Part shown: positions 1-9,712 of the stretch, in pieces
Numbering within the stretch: position 1 is the first letter of the stretch
Layout: each line of letters opens with the position of its first letter
Source: Clostridium felsineum DSM 794
GTDB taxonomy: Bacteria; Bacillota; Clostridia; Clostridiales; Clostridiaceae
NCBI RefSeq assembly: GCF_002006355.2
Contig: NZ_CP096980.1
Coordinates: 1,302,001 to 1,366,000, forward strand
Reading direction: 5' to 3'
Length of the DNA stretch: 64,000 nucleotides
Notes under the pieces: model-generated
What the model saw: the letters and a program-made list of their open reading frames with translations, nothing else
Databases searched by the model: none
Told to the model about the DNA's origin: nothing
Translations under genes and position numbers: made by a program

Positions 1-705
1 TTTGTTATGTGTGATGGAATGGGAGGGCTTTCTTTTGGAGAAGTAGCTAGTTCTATTTCAGTTAAATCTTTCAAAGAATGGTTTGATAAAAATTATGAAA
101 GAGTAATAAATGAAAAAGATGAAAATCAAATAATAAATTTTATGGTAAAAGTTATAGAGGTTGTTAATAAAAAAATCAGGGAATATGGTGAAAAAGAATT
201 AGCCAAAGTTGGTACAACCATATCGGCATTATTACTTTGTAAGGATAAATATTATATTGTTCATGTTGGAGACAGTAGAATATACAAAATAAATAAAGAA
301 ATAAAGCAGCTAACGGAGGATCATACCTTAGTAGCTATGAACGTAAAAAATAATATTATGACAGAAGATGAAGCTAAAAGCAGTGCCAGGAAAAATATAC
401 TTACACAATGTGTTGGGGTTAAAGAAAATATCGAAGTTTTTAAGCAGTATGGAAGGATAAATAAAAATGATGTTTTCATTCTTTGCTGTGATGGTCTTTA
501 TAATAAGTTTGAAGAAAAAGAGTTGTATGATGAAATAAAAAAAATTAAAAATGCTATAGATAATGACGTACTTCAAAATACTGCACAGGAGTTTGTAAAT
601 AGGGTTAAAGAAAGAGGAGAAAAGGACAACATATCAGTAATAATAGTTGGATTTGTATCTGATGAAGGTTTTATAGAAAAATTAAAAAAACATGTTGGAT
701 TTTAG
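1..705 (+). CDS. PP2C-type Ser/Thr protein phosphatase (5' partial)
   Basis: The open frame enters from the window edge, so the N-terminus is missing; the first visible ATG lies inside the conserved DGMGG metal-binding motif and is not the real start. Other PP2C landmarks follow in order: GTTISALL, HVGDSRIYKI, LTEDHTLV, CCDGLYNKF and KDNISVIIV, which supply the metal-binding aspartates. The family removes phosphate from Ser/Thr in the cytoplasm using two Mn/Mg ions. The next gene and EssC both carry FHA (phosphothreonine-reading) domains, so the enzyme probably resets phospho-signalling that controls the secretion system. The partner kinase would lie upstream, outside this window. Confidence 0.93.
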   Translation, partial: FVMCDGMGGLSFGEVASSISVKSFKEWFDKNYERVINEKDENQIINFMVKVIEVVNKKIREYGEKELAKVGTTISALLLCKDKYYIVHVGDSRIYKINKEIKQLTEDHTLVAMNVKNNIMTEDEAKSSARKNILTQCVGVKENIEVFKQYGRINKNDVFILCCDGLYNKFEEKELYDEIKKIKNAIDNDVLQNTAQEFVNRVKERGEKDNISVIIVGFVSDEGFIEKLKKHVGF

Positions 706-732
706 AACACAAAGAAAAGAGGAGTATGAGTA

Positions 733-2148
733 ATGGATAAAAATAATTTAAAGTTGGAGTTTGAAAATAATCCTTCAAAAAATTATATAGTAACTTATTT
801 GAATGATATAGATTGTATTATTGATTATGAAGTTGAAATGATAAATAATAATCCAACTTCAGGTGCTTTGAATATTGAAATAAGACAATTTAACGATAGA
901 ATAAAAATTTTGTATGATGCTACAGGAAGAATACCTGTAAAAGAATATTTAAAGGGCAGAACTATAAGAAAAAGCGAGTTTATAACTATATTAAAAAATA
1001 TGGCTGTATGTCTTTTAGAATGTAAAAACTACTTTTTAGATGAGAAAAAATTCTTTATGGATTTAGGAACAATATTTATAAATGAAAAAGATTTAAGCAT
1101 TAATTTATTGTATCTACCTTTTAATATAAGTAATGAAGAAGATATAAATAGTACATATAGAAATCTTATAAAAAGTTTAATTATAGATTTTGTTACGGTT
1201 GAAGAAAAAAATTCAGAAAATATAATTCAAGAAACTTTAAAATATCTTAGAAAAGAAGATTTCACATTAGTAGGTTTTAAAAATTATCTTGAAGAAGCTG
1301 AAAGAAGTTCTGTAAATGACTCTAGTGGGGAAGTAAATAAAGTTGAAGATAAGATAGAACTCCCAGAGGTTACAGTAGAAAAAGAAGAAATTTCAGATAT
1401 TAATATGAACAGAGTTAGTATAGTAGAGAATATAAATGCTGACCATGAAAAAGAAGTTAATAATGAAGTTGAAGTTAGTAAGGTAAATGACACACCAAAG
1501 GTTGAAGAAATAAAGCCGGAAAGAAAAAGTAAAGCCCGAAGTAGCAAAATCCTTAAAATAATATTTACAGCTATATTTCAATTAGTATCAATAGGGATAA
1601 TTGCAGTTGAAGCTATATTTATACCTAATATTTTGATTAAGATTTTATCCATAGTACTAGTTGTCATTTTAGATGGAGCTCTTACAACTTTTATTTGGTT
1701 AAGGGGAAGAAATAAAGTAGAAACAGTAGCCGATAAAAGAAAAGCCAATACCAGTTATATTGTTAAGGGAAAAGAGGACCAAAAAAGCAAACCTTCAAAA
1801 CGAGAAATAGTAACAGAGATGTCCTATGAAACGGAGCTTTTAGATGTAAAAACAGCTTTCTTAATGAGCAAAAAAGCTGGTACGGTGGAGAGGATATTTA
1901 TAAATAAGGATTGCTTTAAAATAGGAAGAGTATCTGGACAAGTAGATTATATTTCAGATAATAAAGCGGTTGGTAAAATTCATGCGGAAATAAGAAAACA
2001 AGGTGAAAAATATTATCTTATAGATTTAAATTCTAAAAACGGAACTTTTGTAAATGGACGTAAAATAAATAGTGATGAATTATATGAAATTAGAAACGGA
2101 GATACAATTATATTTGCTAATAGTGAGTTCACATTTGCTATTGAATAG
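733..2148 (+). CDS. Pseudokinase-like / two-TM / FHA protein of the T7SS core (EssB-like candidate)
   Basis: This 471-residue protein has three parts. Residues ~1-165 form a DUF6382-like globular domain whose layout recalls the kinase-like cytosolic domain of EssB/YukC. A charged Lys/Glu linker follows. Two hydrophobic segments at ~275-325 form a membrane hairpin, which should return the C-terminus to the cytoplasm. Residues ~385-471 are an FHA domain with FKIGR, a His-Ala-Glu strand, LNSKNGTFVNG and a closing FTFAIE strand; the SKNGT loop is the phosphothreonine site. No separate EssB gene is visible, so this may be the local equivalent (inference). It starts 28 bp after the phosphatase and precedes the CpaE-like ATPase. 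Confidence 0.75.
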   Translation: MDKNNLKLEFENNPSKNYIVTYLNDIDCIIDYEVEMINNNPTSGALNIEIRQFNDRIKILYDATGRIPVKEYLKGRTIRKSEFITILKNMAVCLLECKNYFLDEKKFFMDLGTIFINEKDLSINLLYLPFNISNEEDINSTYRNLIKSLIIDFVTVEEKNSENIIQETLKYLRKEDFTLVGFKNYLEEAERSSVNDSSGEVNKVEDKIELPEVTVEKEEISDINMNRVSIVENINADHEKEVNNEVEVSKVNDTPKVEEIKPERKSKARSSKILKIIFTAIFQLVSIGIIAVEAIFIPNILIKILSIVLVVILDGALTTFIWLRGRNKVETVADKRKANTSYIVKGKEDQKSKPSKREIVTEMSYETELLDVKTAFLMSKKAGTVERIFINKDCFKIGRVSGQVDYISDNKAVGKIHAEIRKQGEKYYLIDLNSKNGTFVNGRKINSDELYEIRNGDTIIFANSEFTFAIE

Positions 2149-2181
2149 AAAAGCTGTTTTTTTAAAATGGGGGTGTAATTT

Positions 2182-3264
2182 ATGGCAAAGATAAATTTAA
2201 TTATAGCAGAAACAGATGCGGCATACCTAAAGGGTTTAGTTAATTATGTAAGTAGTAACTTTGAAGATACCTTTAGAATCACATGCTTTACTAGTAGAGA
2301 ATATCTAGAGAAGTATGTAAGTTCAGATAGAATTTTAGATGTACTTCTTATTGCACCAGATATGTTTTATGATGGGCTTGTTAGAAATTCAATAAAAACT
2401 ATTGCTGTTTTGTCAGAAGCCAACAACATAAAGGAATTTAATGGATTTGCTGTACTTAAAAAATATCAACCAGGTGAAAGACTTTGCAAGGAAATATTGA
2501 GTGTATATTACAATAATAATCCAGAAGATACTAAAGAAGAGGCAAAAAGGCAAGAGGGCAATATAATAACACTGTATTCACCAGTTGGTGGAATAGGTAA
2601 ATCAACTATTGCGGTAGAGGTAGCTAAAAAGCTGACGGATTTAAATAAAGAAGTGTTATATTTGAACCTGGAAGATTTACAATCAACTTTAGTTTTCTTT
2701 GATTGTAATACAAGTAAAAATATGTCCGACTTTCTTTACTTTATAAAAGAGCGAGATGAAAATTTTAAAGAAGTTATTAAGGATATAGTATTAAAGGATG
2801 AAGAAAGTGGAATAAATTATTTTGCACCAGTGGATAGTGTACTTGATATAGAAGAGTTAAAAGTAGATGATGTAAAATTTATGCTTAAAAAGTTATTAGA
2901 AACAGATATGTACAACTACATAATAGTTGACTTAAGTTCTACTTTTAATATAAATTATAAAACCATCTTTGAAATATCTTCTAAAGTTATAGTACCAATT
3001 GGACAGGATAAACTTTCAAATGTAAAGCTGCAAAATTTTTTAAAACAGCTGGATAACCTACATAACTTTTGCTTTATACAAAATAAATATAAGGATAGTT
3101 CAGAAAACACCATACCAGATGTTTTGTTAAGAGAGAAAAAGCCAATTATTCAAAAGATATATTACGATGAGGCACTAGAGAGCGTTACTAGCTTAACATA
3201 TTTAAAGAATAGAGGAAGTATTTTTTTAAGAGGTATAGATGAACTGATGATGAAATTGCTGTAA
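2182..3264 (+). CDS. CpaE/MinD-like P-loop ATPase of the T7SS locus
   Basis: The N-terminal ~110 residues look like a receiver-type fold without an obvious phospho-acceptor set. A SIMIBI-class ATPase follows with a deviant Walker A, GGIGKST, at ~residue 138, and a switch-like region ending VIVPIGQDKLS. This receiver-plus-MinD layout is that of CpaE/TadZ, which place secretion or pilus machines at particular cell sites. Its place between the FHA protein and the ubiquitin-like protein suggests it positions or assembles the T7SS; that role is inference. A GGGGG ribosome site precedes the ATG. Length 360 aa. Confidence 0.8.
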   Translation: MAKINLIIAETDAAYLKGLVNYVSSNFEDTFRITCFTSREYLEKYVSSDRILDVLLIAPDMFYDGLVRNSIKTIAVLSEANNIKEFNGFAVLKKYQPGERLCKEILSVYYNNNPEDTKEEAKRQEGNIITLYSPVGGIGKSTIAVEVAKKLTDLNKEVLYLNLEDLQSTLVFFDCNTSKNMSDFLYFIKERDENFKEVIKDIVLKDEESGINYFAPVDSVLDIEELKVDDVKFMLKKLLETDMYNYIIVDLSSTFNINYKTIFEISSKVIVPIGQDKLSNVKLQNFLKQLDNLHNFCFIQNKYKDSSENTIPDVLLREKKPIIQKIYYDEALESVTSLTYLKNRGSIFLRGIDELMMKLL

Positions 3265-3282
3265 ATATGGAGGAGAAAAGTT

Positions 3283-3528
3283 TTGGAGAAAGCAGTAGTA
3301 ATAGTAAAAATCGAAGGAACTAAAGAAGAATATGAACTTGAAATACCTATAGATAGCACAGTAAAAGAGATATGTGCTGCTTTAAATAAAGCATTACAAT
3401 TTGAAGAAAGAAATATAAAGATATCTGGATATTATATAAAAACAGAAAATCCAACAGGCTTCTTAAAGGGAAACGACGTGTTAAAAAAATATGGTATAGC
3501 CAATGGAAGCACAATAATATTGATATAG
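3283..3528 (+). CDS. esaB: Ubiquitin-like T7SS accessory protein (EsaB/YukD family)
   Basis: 81 residues with a beta-grasp pattern: an N-terminal beta hairpin, a helix around KEICAALNKAL, then strands ending in GSTIILI. Size, fold and position directly before EssC match YukD/EsaB, a small cytoplasmic T7SSb component. There is no C-terminal di-glycine, so conjugation is not expected. The start is TTG, eight bases after an AGGAG site at 3270; a nearby ATG at 3267 is in another frame. Confidence 0.85.
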   Translation: MEKAVVIVKIEGTKEEYELEIPIDSTVKEICAALNKALQFEERNIKISGYYIKTENPTGFLKGNDVLKKYGIANGSTIILI

Positions 3529-3558
3529 CTATTATAGTGAAATTTAAGAGGTGAAAGA

Positions 3559-6500
3559 ATGGAAGAAAAAAGAAATTATAGTAATGTCCTTATACTTTAT
3601 AATTCAGACTTTTATAAAGAAATAGACTTAGACGATTATGGAAAAGGAACCATACTAGTTGGTAACGGGGGAAATTGTGATATTAAATTAAAGCTAGATA
3701 CAGAAGAACTAGTTTATATTTACTTCAATAAAATAAATACCTCTTGGCAAATTAAGGATGGAGAGAATGCATACTGTATAGTAAATGATATTAAAACTCC
3801 TAGAAAGGTGCTAATTAATGGTGATCAAATAACCATTAAGAATTTAAAAGATAGAGAAGAATTATTTAAAATCAACTTTTTCATAGACTTCATAGTGGAA
3901 AAAGAAAACTATGATAAAGTAATTTCTTTAAAGGATACTACTTCTTTAAGTATTGGAAAAAATGAAGATAATAATATATGTGTGCAGGATGATTTAATAG
4001 ATAATAGGCATTGTGAAATAAAGCTTGATTCAAATAATGAGTTTTATGTAACAGATCTTAAATCTAAATATGGCGTATATGTAGATGGAAAAAAGGTAGA
4101 AGATAAAGTTTATTTAAAAGATAATAATTTTATTACAATTTGTGGACATAAGATTTTGTTTAAGGATAATTCTTTAGCACTTTCAAACTTAAATGAAAAC
4201 ATAATTATAAAAGGACTTACAGTATACAATAATGGTAGGTTTGATAAGCATATGAGTTATCCCGATTTCTATAGATCACCAAGATTTTTAGTTGAGCTTC
4301 CACAAGGTGAGATAGAAATAGATGCTCCACCAGACAAAGCAAACAAGGTGTCCATGCAGTATTTGCTTTCTGTAATACCTGTTATTGGTACGGTAGTTAT
4401 GATGTCTGCTATGTCATCTAAATTAGGCGGCAACAGCTCTTACATGATGTATTCTGTGGGAATGGTTGGACTTTCCGCAATTGTGAGTGTAGTAACTTTT
4501 GCGTCAGAATTTATTAGCTCTAGAAAGTATAAAAAGAAAAGAAACAAATTTTATAGAGAGTATATTAGTGAAAAGGAAAAGGAAATAGCAGCTACAGTAG
4601 AAGTACAAAAGAAAAACTTGAAAATTATGAATCCAGAAATCAAGGAATGTTTTGACTTTGTAAGTGAATTTGATAGAAGACTATGGGAAAGAAAAATTGA
4701 CCATCCTGACTTTTTAAATATAATGCTTGGACACGGAGACACTTCAATATCCTTTTCAATAAAAATTCCAGATAATAAAAACAAAATGGAGATAGACGAG
4801 CTTGAAAAACTTGCACCGGAGCTTAGAAAGAAATATCAGAGGGTAAAAGATGTACCTTTAAGCTTAAATTTATTAAATTCTACTCCAATAGGTGTAGTTG
4901 GCAGAAAGGACTATACATATAAGTTTATATCTAATTTGCTTGTAAAAATAACTGCAAGCCATTTTTATAAAGATGTAAAGGTAGCTGTTATAGCACCAAA
5001 TATGGATAAAGAATTTTTAAAGTGGGTAAGATGGGTACCTCATATATGGAGTGATAAAAAAGACATAAGATTTATGGGCTTTGATAAGGAGTCTTCACAT
5101 AATGTACTTAGTTATCTTTATGAGGTTGCAAGAGAGCGTACTGATTTAAATACTGACAGTAGAGAAGTAAAGCCAAGTTTACCTCATTACATAGTTTTTG
5201 TTGCAGACAATAAGGTGACAGATAATGAGCCTATAATGCCTTATTTGGAAAATAAAAACAATATAAGTATGACTGCAATATTTATAAATGAAAGTATAGA
5301 AATGCTTCCAAGTGAATGTACAAATGTCATAGAGGTTTTAGAGGGTTACACAGGAAATTGTACTGCCACAATAAATCGTGAACATCAATTACAATTTGCT
5401 TTTGATGATGTAAATCTAGAAAAGTGTTATGAATATTCTAAAAGGATGGCACCAATTAATGTAAGGAGTTCTTTCTCAGAAAGCTCTTTAAAAAGTATGA
5501 TTACGTTATTCGATTTATATGGTATAAAGAGGACAAAAGATTTTAACGTACTTTCAAATTGGGAGAAAAATAAGGTATATGAAACTATGGAGGTTCCAAT
5601 AGGTGTTAAAGCTGGAGATGAAATAGAATACTTAAACCTTCATGAAAAATATCATGGACCACATGGTCTTGTTGCGGGAACTACCGGATCTGGTAAGAGT
5701 GAAATACTACAAACCTATATTATTTCACTGGCAATAAATTATCACCCATACGATGTAGCATTAATAATAATTGACTACAAGGGTGGAGGTATGGCAAACT
5801 TATTTAAAAATTTACCTCACTTAGTTGGAACAATTACAAACCTTGACGGAAATCAAATAAACAGATCCCTTGTATCTATAAAAAGTGAGCTTAAGAGAAG
5901 ACAAAGAATTTTTGGTAGATATAATGTTAATCATATTGACGCATATATAAAGCTTTATAAAGAAAAGAAGGTAACAGAACCAATACCACATTTACTTATA
6001 GTAGCGGACGAATTTGCAGAGCTTAAAAGTGATCAGCCAGAGTTTATGGCAGAGCTAGTGAGTACAGCCAGAATAGGAAGAAGTTTGGGAGTTCACCTTA
6101 TACTTGCAACACAAAAGCCAGCTGGTGTTGTAGACAATCAGATTTGGAGTAACTCAAAGTTCAAGCTATGTCTTAAGGTTCAAGATGCTGAAGATAGTAA
6201 GGAAGTTTTAAAGTCATCCTTGGCAGCAGATATAGTTGAACCTGGTAGAGCATATTTTCAAGTTGGTAATAATGAAATATTTGAATTGTTTCAATCTGCT
6301 TGGAGTGGTGCTAAAAAGTACGATGAAGATGATGTTAACAAAAAGGAAATTGAAATATTTAATGTGGGAATAGATGGAACTAGAAGTCTTTTATATTCCA
6401 CTAAAGATAAAGAAAAAGATAAAAAGAAAATGACTCAGCTAGATGCAGCTATAGAAGAGATAGATAAGGTATGCAGTGAAAATAATATTGAAAGACTTGA

Positions 6501-8199
6501 TGGACCATGGTTACCTCCGTTAGAAGCTGAAATATATTTAGAAGATTTACTTAGAGATAATAAGACAGGCTTTAATGGCAAGGAGTGGATTGAGTCTAGC
6601 AAGTGGATATGCCCTGTAATTGGAATGCTAGATGATCCAGAAAGACAAGATCAAAGACCTCTTGAAATTGATTTAGGAGAGCTAGGACATCTTCTATTAA
6701 TAGGTGCACCTGGTTACGGTAAAACAACCTTCCTTCAAACCTTAATGATATCTTTAATGCTTAACTATACACCAGAAGAAGTTAATATGTATATACTAGA
6801 TTTTGGTGCAAGAACTTTAAAAATGTACGAAGAGTCAGCTTATGTTGGTGGTGTAGTAACTTCTGATGATGAAGAAAAGCTTATGAATTTATTAAAGTAT
6901 ATTCGTAAGGAAATTGATAGAAGAAAGAAAATTTTCTCTCAAAATGGAGTTGGTTCACTAAAAGCTTATAGGGAAGTTGGTGGGGCTGTAATACCTCAAA
7001 TAGTTATGGTTTTAGATAACTATGCAGCTTTAATAGAGTTTTATCCGGATCTTGAGGATGAATTTATATTCCTATCAAGAGAAGGTGGAACACTTGGAAT
7101 AAGCTTAGTTATAACCGCAGCAAGTTATTCTAATGTTAGATATAAGGTGACAACAAACTTTAAATTAGCAGTATCACTTACTTGTGTTGACAAGTCAGAG
7201 TACTCAAATATTACAGGAAGAGTTAGAATGGAGCCTGAAAATAAAAAGGGAAGAATTTTAATTAATACTGATAGCGTTTATGAGGCACAAATCGCATTGC
7301 CTTCCTATGGAGAAAGTGAAGCAGAAAGAGCTTTAAATACGAAAAAAATCATTAACAAATTCAATTCCCTCTGGACTGGTAAAAAGGCAAAACCAATACC
7401 TATTGTACCAGAAGTACTTAACATAGAAACTTCACTGGAAGAGTTGAAAAGTATAGACGAACCTAAAAAATACACATATCCAATAGGTATAGATTATGAC
7501 GAAGTTGAACATTTATATGGAAACTTAATAGATAATCCAATAGTAACTGTAGTTGGAAAATCTAAAACAGGTAAATCTAATGTTTTAAAGAGTATTGCAC
7601 ATATTTTAGATGTAACAGTAACATTAGATGAGTCAGAAATTTACCTAATAGACTCTGGAAATTATGGATTATTAGATATGAAAGAAGCGATTTCAGTTAA
7701 AGCATATTGTTATAGAACGGATGAAACTAGAAATGCAATGCTTCAAATAAAAAATAAAATAGAAGAAAGAAGAAATGTAATAAATGAATTGAAAGTCAAT
7801 AGTGCAGCATCAGCGCTTAGTGAAAAAGAATATTTAGATAGTATTCCTTTAATAACAGTGTTTATTGATGATATAAATGATTTTATACAACAGTTTAATC
7901 AAGAAATAGAAGTGTTAAATGTATTAGGGGACATAATAGAAAAGGATAAAAATTTGAAGGTTTCTGTTGTGGCAGCAGGAACAGAAGAAAGCTTTATGAA
8001 CTATATGTATACCTATGGATTTGTCAAAGAGATGAGAAATGAAAGCTTTGGCTTTATGTTTGACAGCTTAAATAGCCAAAAGTTCCATGAAATTATGTTG
8101 CCATATAATTTTAAGGAGAAGAACTTTACTAAAGGCGATAGTTACTTTATTAGAAAAGATGAATTCGTAAAAATAAAAGTTCCATTATACTCTAAGTAA
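3559..8199 (+). CDS. essC: EssC/YukB-type T7SS motor: FHA domains, two TM segments, three FtsK/SpoIIIE ATPase domains
   Basis: This 1546-residue protein is the membrane ATPase that recognises and drives WXG100 and LXG-type substrates in T7SSb. The first ~200 residues hold two FHA-like units. The second is well formed (SIGKNEDNNI, NRHCE, LKSKYGVYVDG); the first is degenerate. Two TM helices lie at ~265-320. ATPase domain 1 has Walker A GTTGSGKS (~709) and Walker B LLIVADEFAEL (~813). Domain 2 has GAPGYGKTT (~1050) and VMVLDNYAAL, which lacks the catalytic acidic pair. Domain 3 has GKSKTGKSN (~1333) and VFIDDIND (~1435). The intact first domain and weaker second domain fit the known asymmetry of these motors. 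RBS GAGGTG precedes the ATG. Confidence 0.97.
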   Translation: MEEKRNYSNVLILYNSDFYKEIDLDDYGKGTILVGNGGNCDIKLKLDTEELVYIYFNKINTSWQIKDGENAYCIVNDIKTPRKVLINGDQITIKNLKDREELFKINFFIDFIVEKENYDKVISLKDTTSLSIGKNEDNNICVQDDLIDNRHCEIKLDSNNEFYVTDLKSKYGVYVDGKKVEDKVYLKDNNFITICGHKILFKDNSLALSNLNENIIIKGLTVYNNGRFDKHMSYPDFYRSPRFLVELPQGEIEIDAPPDKANKVSMQYLLSVIPVIGTVVMMSAMSSKLGGNSSYMMYSVGMVGLSAIVSVVTFASEFISSRKYKKKRNKFYREYISEKEKEIAATVEVQKKNLKIMNPEIKECFDFVSEFDRRLWERKIDHPDFLNIMLGHGDTSISFSIKIPDNKNKMEIDELEKLAPELRKKYQRVKDVPLSLNLLNSTPIGVVGRKDYTYKFISNLLVKITASHFYKDVKVAVIAPNMDKEFLKWVRWVPHIWSDKKDIRFMGFDKESSHNVLSYLYEVARERTDLNTDSREVKPSLPHYIVFVADNKVTDNEPIMPYLENKNNISMTAIFINESIEMLPSECTNVIEVLEGYTGNCTATINREHQLQFAFDDVNLEKCYEYSKRMAPINVRSSFSESSLKSMITLFDLYGIKRTKDFNVLSNWEKNKVYETMEVPIGVKAGDEIEYLNLHEKYHGPHGLVAGTTGSGKSEILQTYIISLAINYHPYDVALIIIDYKGGGMANLFKNLPHLVGTITNLDGNQINRSLVSIKSELKRRQRIFGRYNVNHIDAYIKLYKEKKVTEPIPHLLIVADEFAELKSDQPEFMAELVSTARIGRSLGVHLILATQKPAGVVDNQIWSNSKFKLCLKVQDAEDSKEVLKSSLAADIVEPGRAYFQVGNNEIFELFQSAWSGAKKYDEDDVNKKEIEIFNVGIDGTRSLLYSTKDKEKDKKKMTQLDAAIEEIDKVCSENNIERLDGPWLPPLEAEIYLEDLLRDNKTGFNGKEWIESSKWICPVIGMLDDPERQDQRPLEIDLGELGHLLLIGAPGYGKTTFLQTLMISLMLNYTPEEVNMYILDFGARTLKMYEESAYVGGVVTSDDEEKLMNLLKYIRKEIDRRKKIFSQNGVGSLKAYREVGGAVIPQIVMVLDNYAALIEFYPDLEDEFIFLSREGGTLGISLVITAASYSNVRYKVTTNFKLAVSLTCVDKSEYSNITGRVRMEPENKKGRILINTDSVYEAQIALPSYGESEAERALNTKKIINKFNSLWTGKKAKPIPIVPEVLNIETSLEELKSIDEPKKYTYPIGIDYDEVEHLYGNLIDNPIVTVVGKSKTGKSNVLKSIAHILDVTVTLDESEIYLIDSGNYGLLDMKEAISVKAYCYRTDETRNAMLQIKNKIEERRNVINELKVNSAASALSEKEYLDSIPLITVFIDDINDFIQQFNQEIEVLNVLGDIIEKDKNLKVSVVAAGTEESFMNYMYTYGFVKEMRNESFGFMFDSLNSQKFHEIMLPYNFKEKNFTKGDSYFIRKDEFVKIKVPLYSK

Positions 8200-8222
8200 T
8201 ACAATATTGGAGGCTGATAACA

Positions 8223-8280
8223 ATGGCACATACAGATAAAGGTAGGTAAATCAATTAATATCTCTACAGGTGCCGTTTAA
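8223..8280 (+). pseudogene. Frameshifted N-terminal remnant of a WXG100 or effector gene
   Basis: A good GGAGG site precedes ATG GCA, but the frame stops after eight residues. In the +1 frame the next bases encode VGKSINISTGAV, which resembles the N-termini of the nearby small secreted proteins and of the effector at 8363 (MGKIGISTGEM). A one-base shift would join the two parts. It looks like the leftover start of a lost gene between essC and the first effector. The rest of the gap to 8362 shows nothing recognisable. Confidence 0.45.
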
Positions 8281-8362
8281 ATTTAGCCTCCGATTTTGTA
8301 TATACAAAACTAAAGATAAATAAAAATTTGAAGTTAAAAATAGCTAAAGAGGGTGACTACAT

Positions 8363-9712
8363 ATGGGTAAAATAGGAATATCCACAGGAGAAATGGAAAG
8401 TTTAGCAATGGAAATATCACAGTCCCGTTCAAAACTGGAAGAAGTAAAACGAAATTTGAATTCAGCTATAAACAGCTTTTCATTAAAAAATAAATCAAAA
8501 TCAACAGAAATAGAACTAACCAATTTACATAATAAATTAAAAGAAATAAATTCACTTGAAGATAAAATGGAAAAAATGAATTCAAATGTAATCTATGTGA
8601 TAACGAAATTTACTGAGATGGATAAAAATTGTGCAAGCAGAATAAAATCAAGTGGTTATGACTATAGAAAAAAGATAGGACTATTAACACTTGGAGAGAA
8701 GATTGGAGATAATCCAGTTGGAAATGCTATTGATTCCGCAGAATCTTGGTATGATAGGAATAAAGATACTGTAGATAAAGTATCTATTATGGCACTTGAA
8801 GGAATAGGAGGTATCGTTACAGGAATATTCTTGCCAGAAGTTGGTGCTTTAGTAGGTTTTGCAAGGGCTGTTCAAGTAGTATGGAAGTGCTTAAGTATAG
8901 CTAGTATATGTATTAGTGTAGATACAATATGGTCAAATGCAAATCAATTATATGATAGAAATGTAAAGAAAAAAAGTTCGGTAGATATTCAGAAAGATGC
9001 ACAAAATGGAGAGTTTAGATATGGATTAATTAAAGGGGCTTCTGGGTTGGGTGTATATAACTTTGCAAAATTTATGGGAGAAAGTGATAAGTATGCTGAT
9101 TATGCAAGAAACTGTTGGATGACAGGAGTTGATATGGGAATGGCTACCATATCTTTATTGAATCTTATTCATAATCCGTCTAATTTAGGTAAAGATGGAT
9201 TGATTATATCCAATGAGAGTGCAAAATCAGCAGATGCAATTGATGCTATAAAAAAGATAGAGAAGTCAAGCAATATGACAACTGCTAAATTAGTGGAAAC
9301 TCAGAAGAAAATTGATTATATAAATAACGCACAAAAAAAGATAGACTATATTAAAAGTTTAAAAGGAAATGTTAGTAAGACTGAACTTGGTCAATATAAA
9401 AAGAATTTTAATTACTATAATGATAGTAAATATTTAGATAATCATAGTAAATTATTACCTAAGTTAAGCGTAAATGCACAAAACTATAATAATAATTTAA
9501 ATAATTTACAAAGGCAAATTGTATCAAATAAAGGTGATATTAAGCAAGCTGTAAACAAAATAAATGAAGCGAGATTTGATATAAAGTTAAATATGTATAA
9601 TATACCAACATCTATATATTTGTATAATAAAGAAGATGTATATAGTGGATTTCATATGGAGTATTTTAAAGGTGAATTAAATCCAATAAACTTAGGAGTT
9701 GATAATCGATGA
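8363..9712 (+). CDS. Candidate T7SS effector (helical N-terminus, hydrophobic core, coiled C-terminus)
   Basis: 449 residues. Residues 1-~110 are helical and heptad-rich, ending in a motif DKNCASRIKSSGYDYRKK that recurs in the 18623-19867 protein (DNNCASKLKSSSYTYRKS). Residues ~140-195 are strongly hydrophobic and Gly-rich. The C-terminal third is charged and coiled, ending with a tail containing LYNKEDVYSGFHMEYF. No enzymatic toxin motif is visible; the hydrophobic core and the membrane-protein neighbours suggest a membrane-acting toxin (inference). The stop overlaps the next ATG (ATGA), coupling it to a putative immunity gene. The same tail is found broken several times downstream. LXG membership could not be confirmed by eye. 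Confidence 0.65.
   Translation: MGKIGISTGEMESLAMEISQSRSKLEEVKRNLNSAINSFSLKNKSKSTEIELTNLHNKLKEINSLEDKMEKMNSNVIYVITKFTEMDKNCASRIKSSGYDYRKKIGLLTLGEKIGDNPVGNAIDSAESWYDRNKDTVDKVSIMALEGIGGIVTGIFLPEVGALVGFARAVQVVWKCLSIASICISVDTIWSNANQLYDRNVKKKSSVDIQKDAQNGEFRYGLIKGASGLGVYNFAKFMGESDKYADYARNCWMTGVDMGMATISLLNLIHNPSNLGKDGLIISNESAKSADAIDAIKKIEKSSNMTTAKLVETQKKIDYINNAQKKIDYIKSLKGNVSKTELGQYKKNFNYYNDSKYLDNHSKLLPKLSVNAQNYNNNLNNLQRQIVSNKGDIKQAVNKINEARFDIKLNMYNIPTSIYLYNKEDVYSGFHMEYFKGELNPINLGVDNR

Noticed and set aside
8363..9712. Phage tape-measure or phage structural protein
   Set aside because: No other phage genes nearby; the N-terminal motif is shared only with the second T7SS-linked protein and the gene is coupled to an immunity-like gene.
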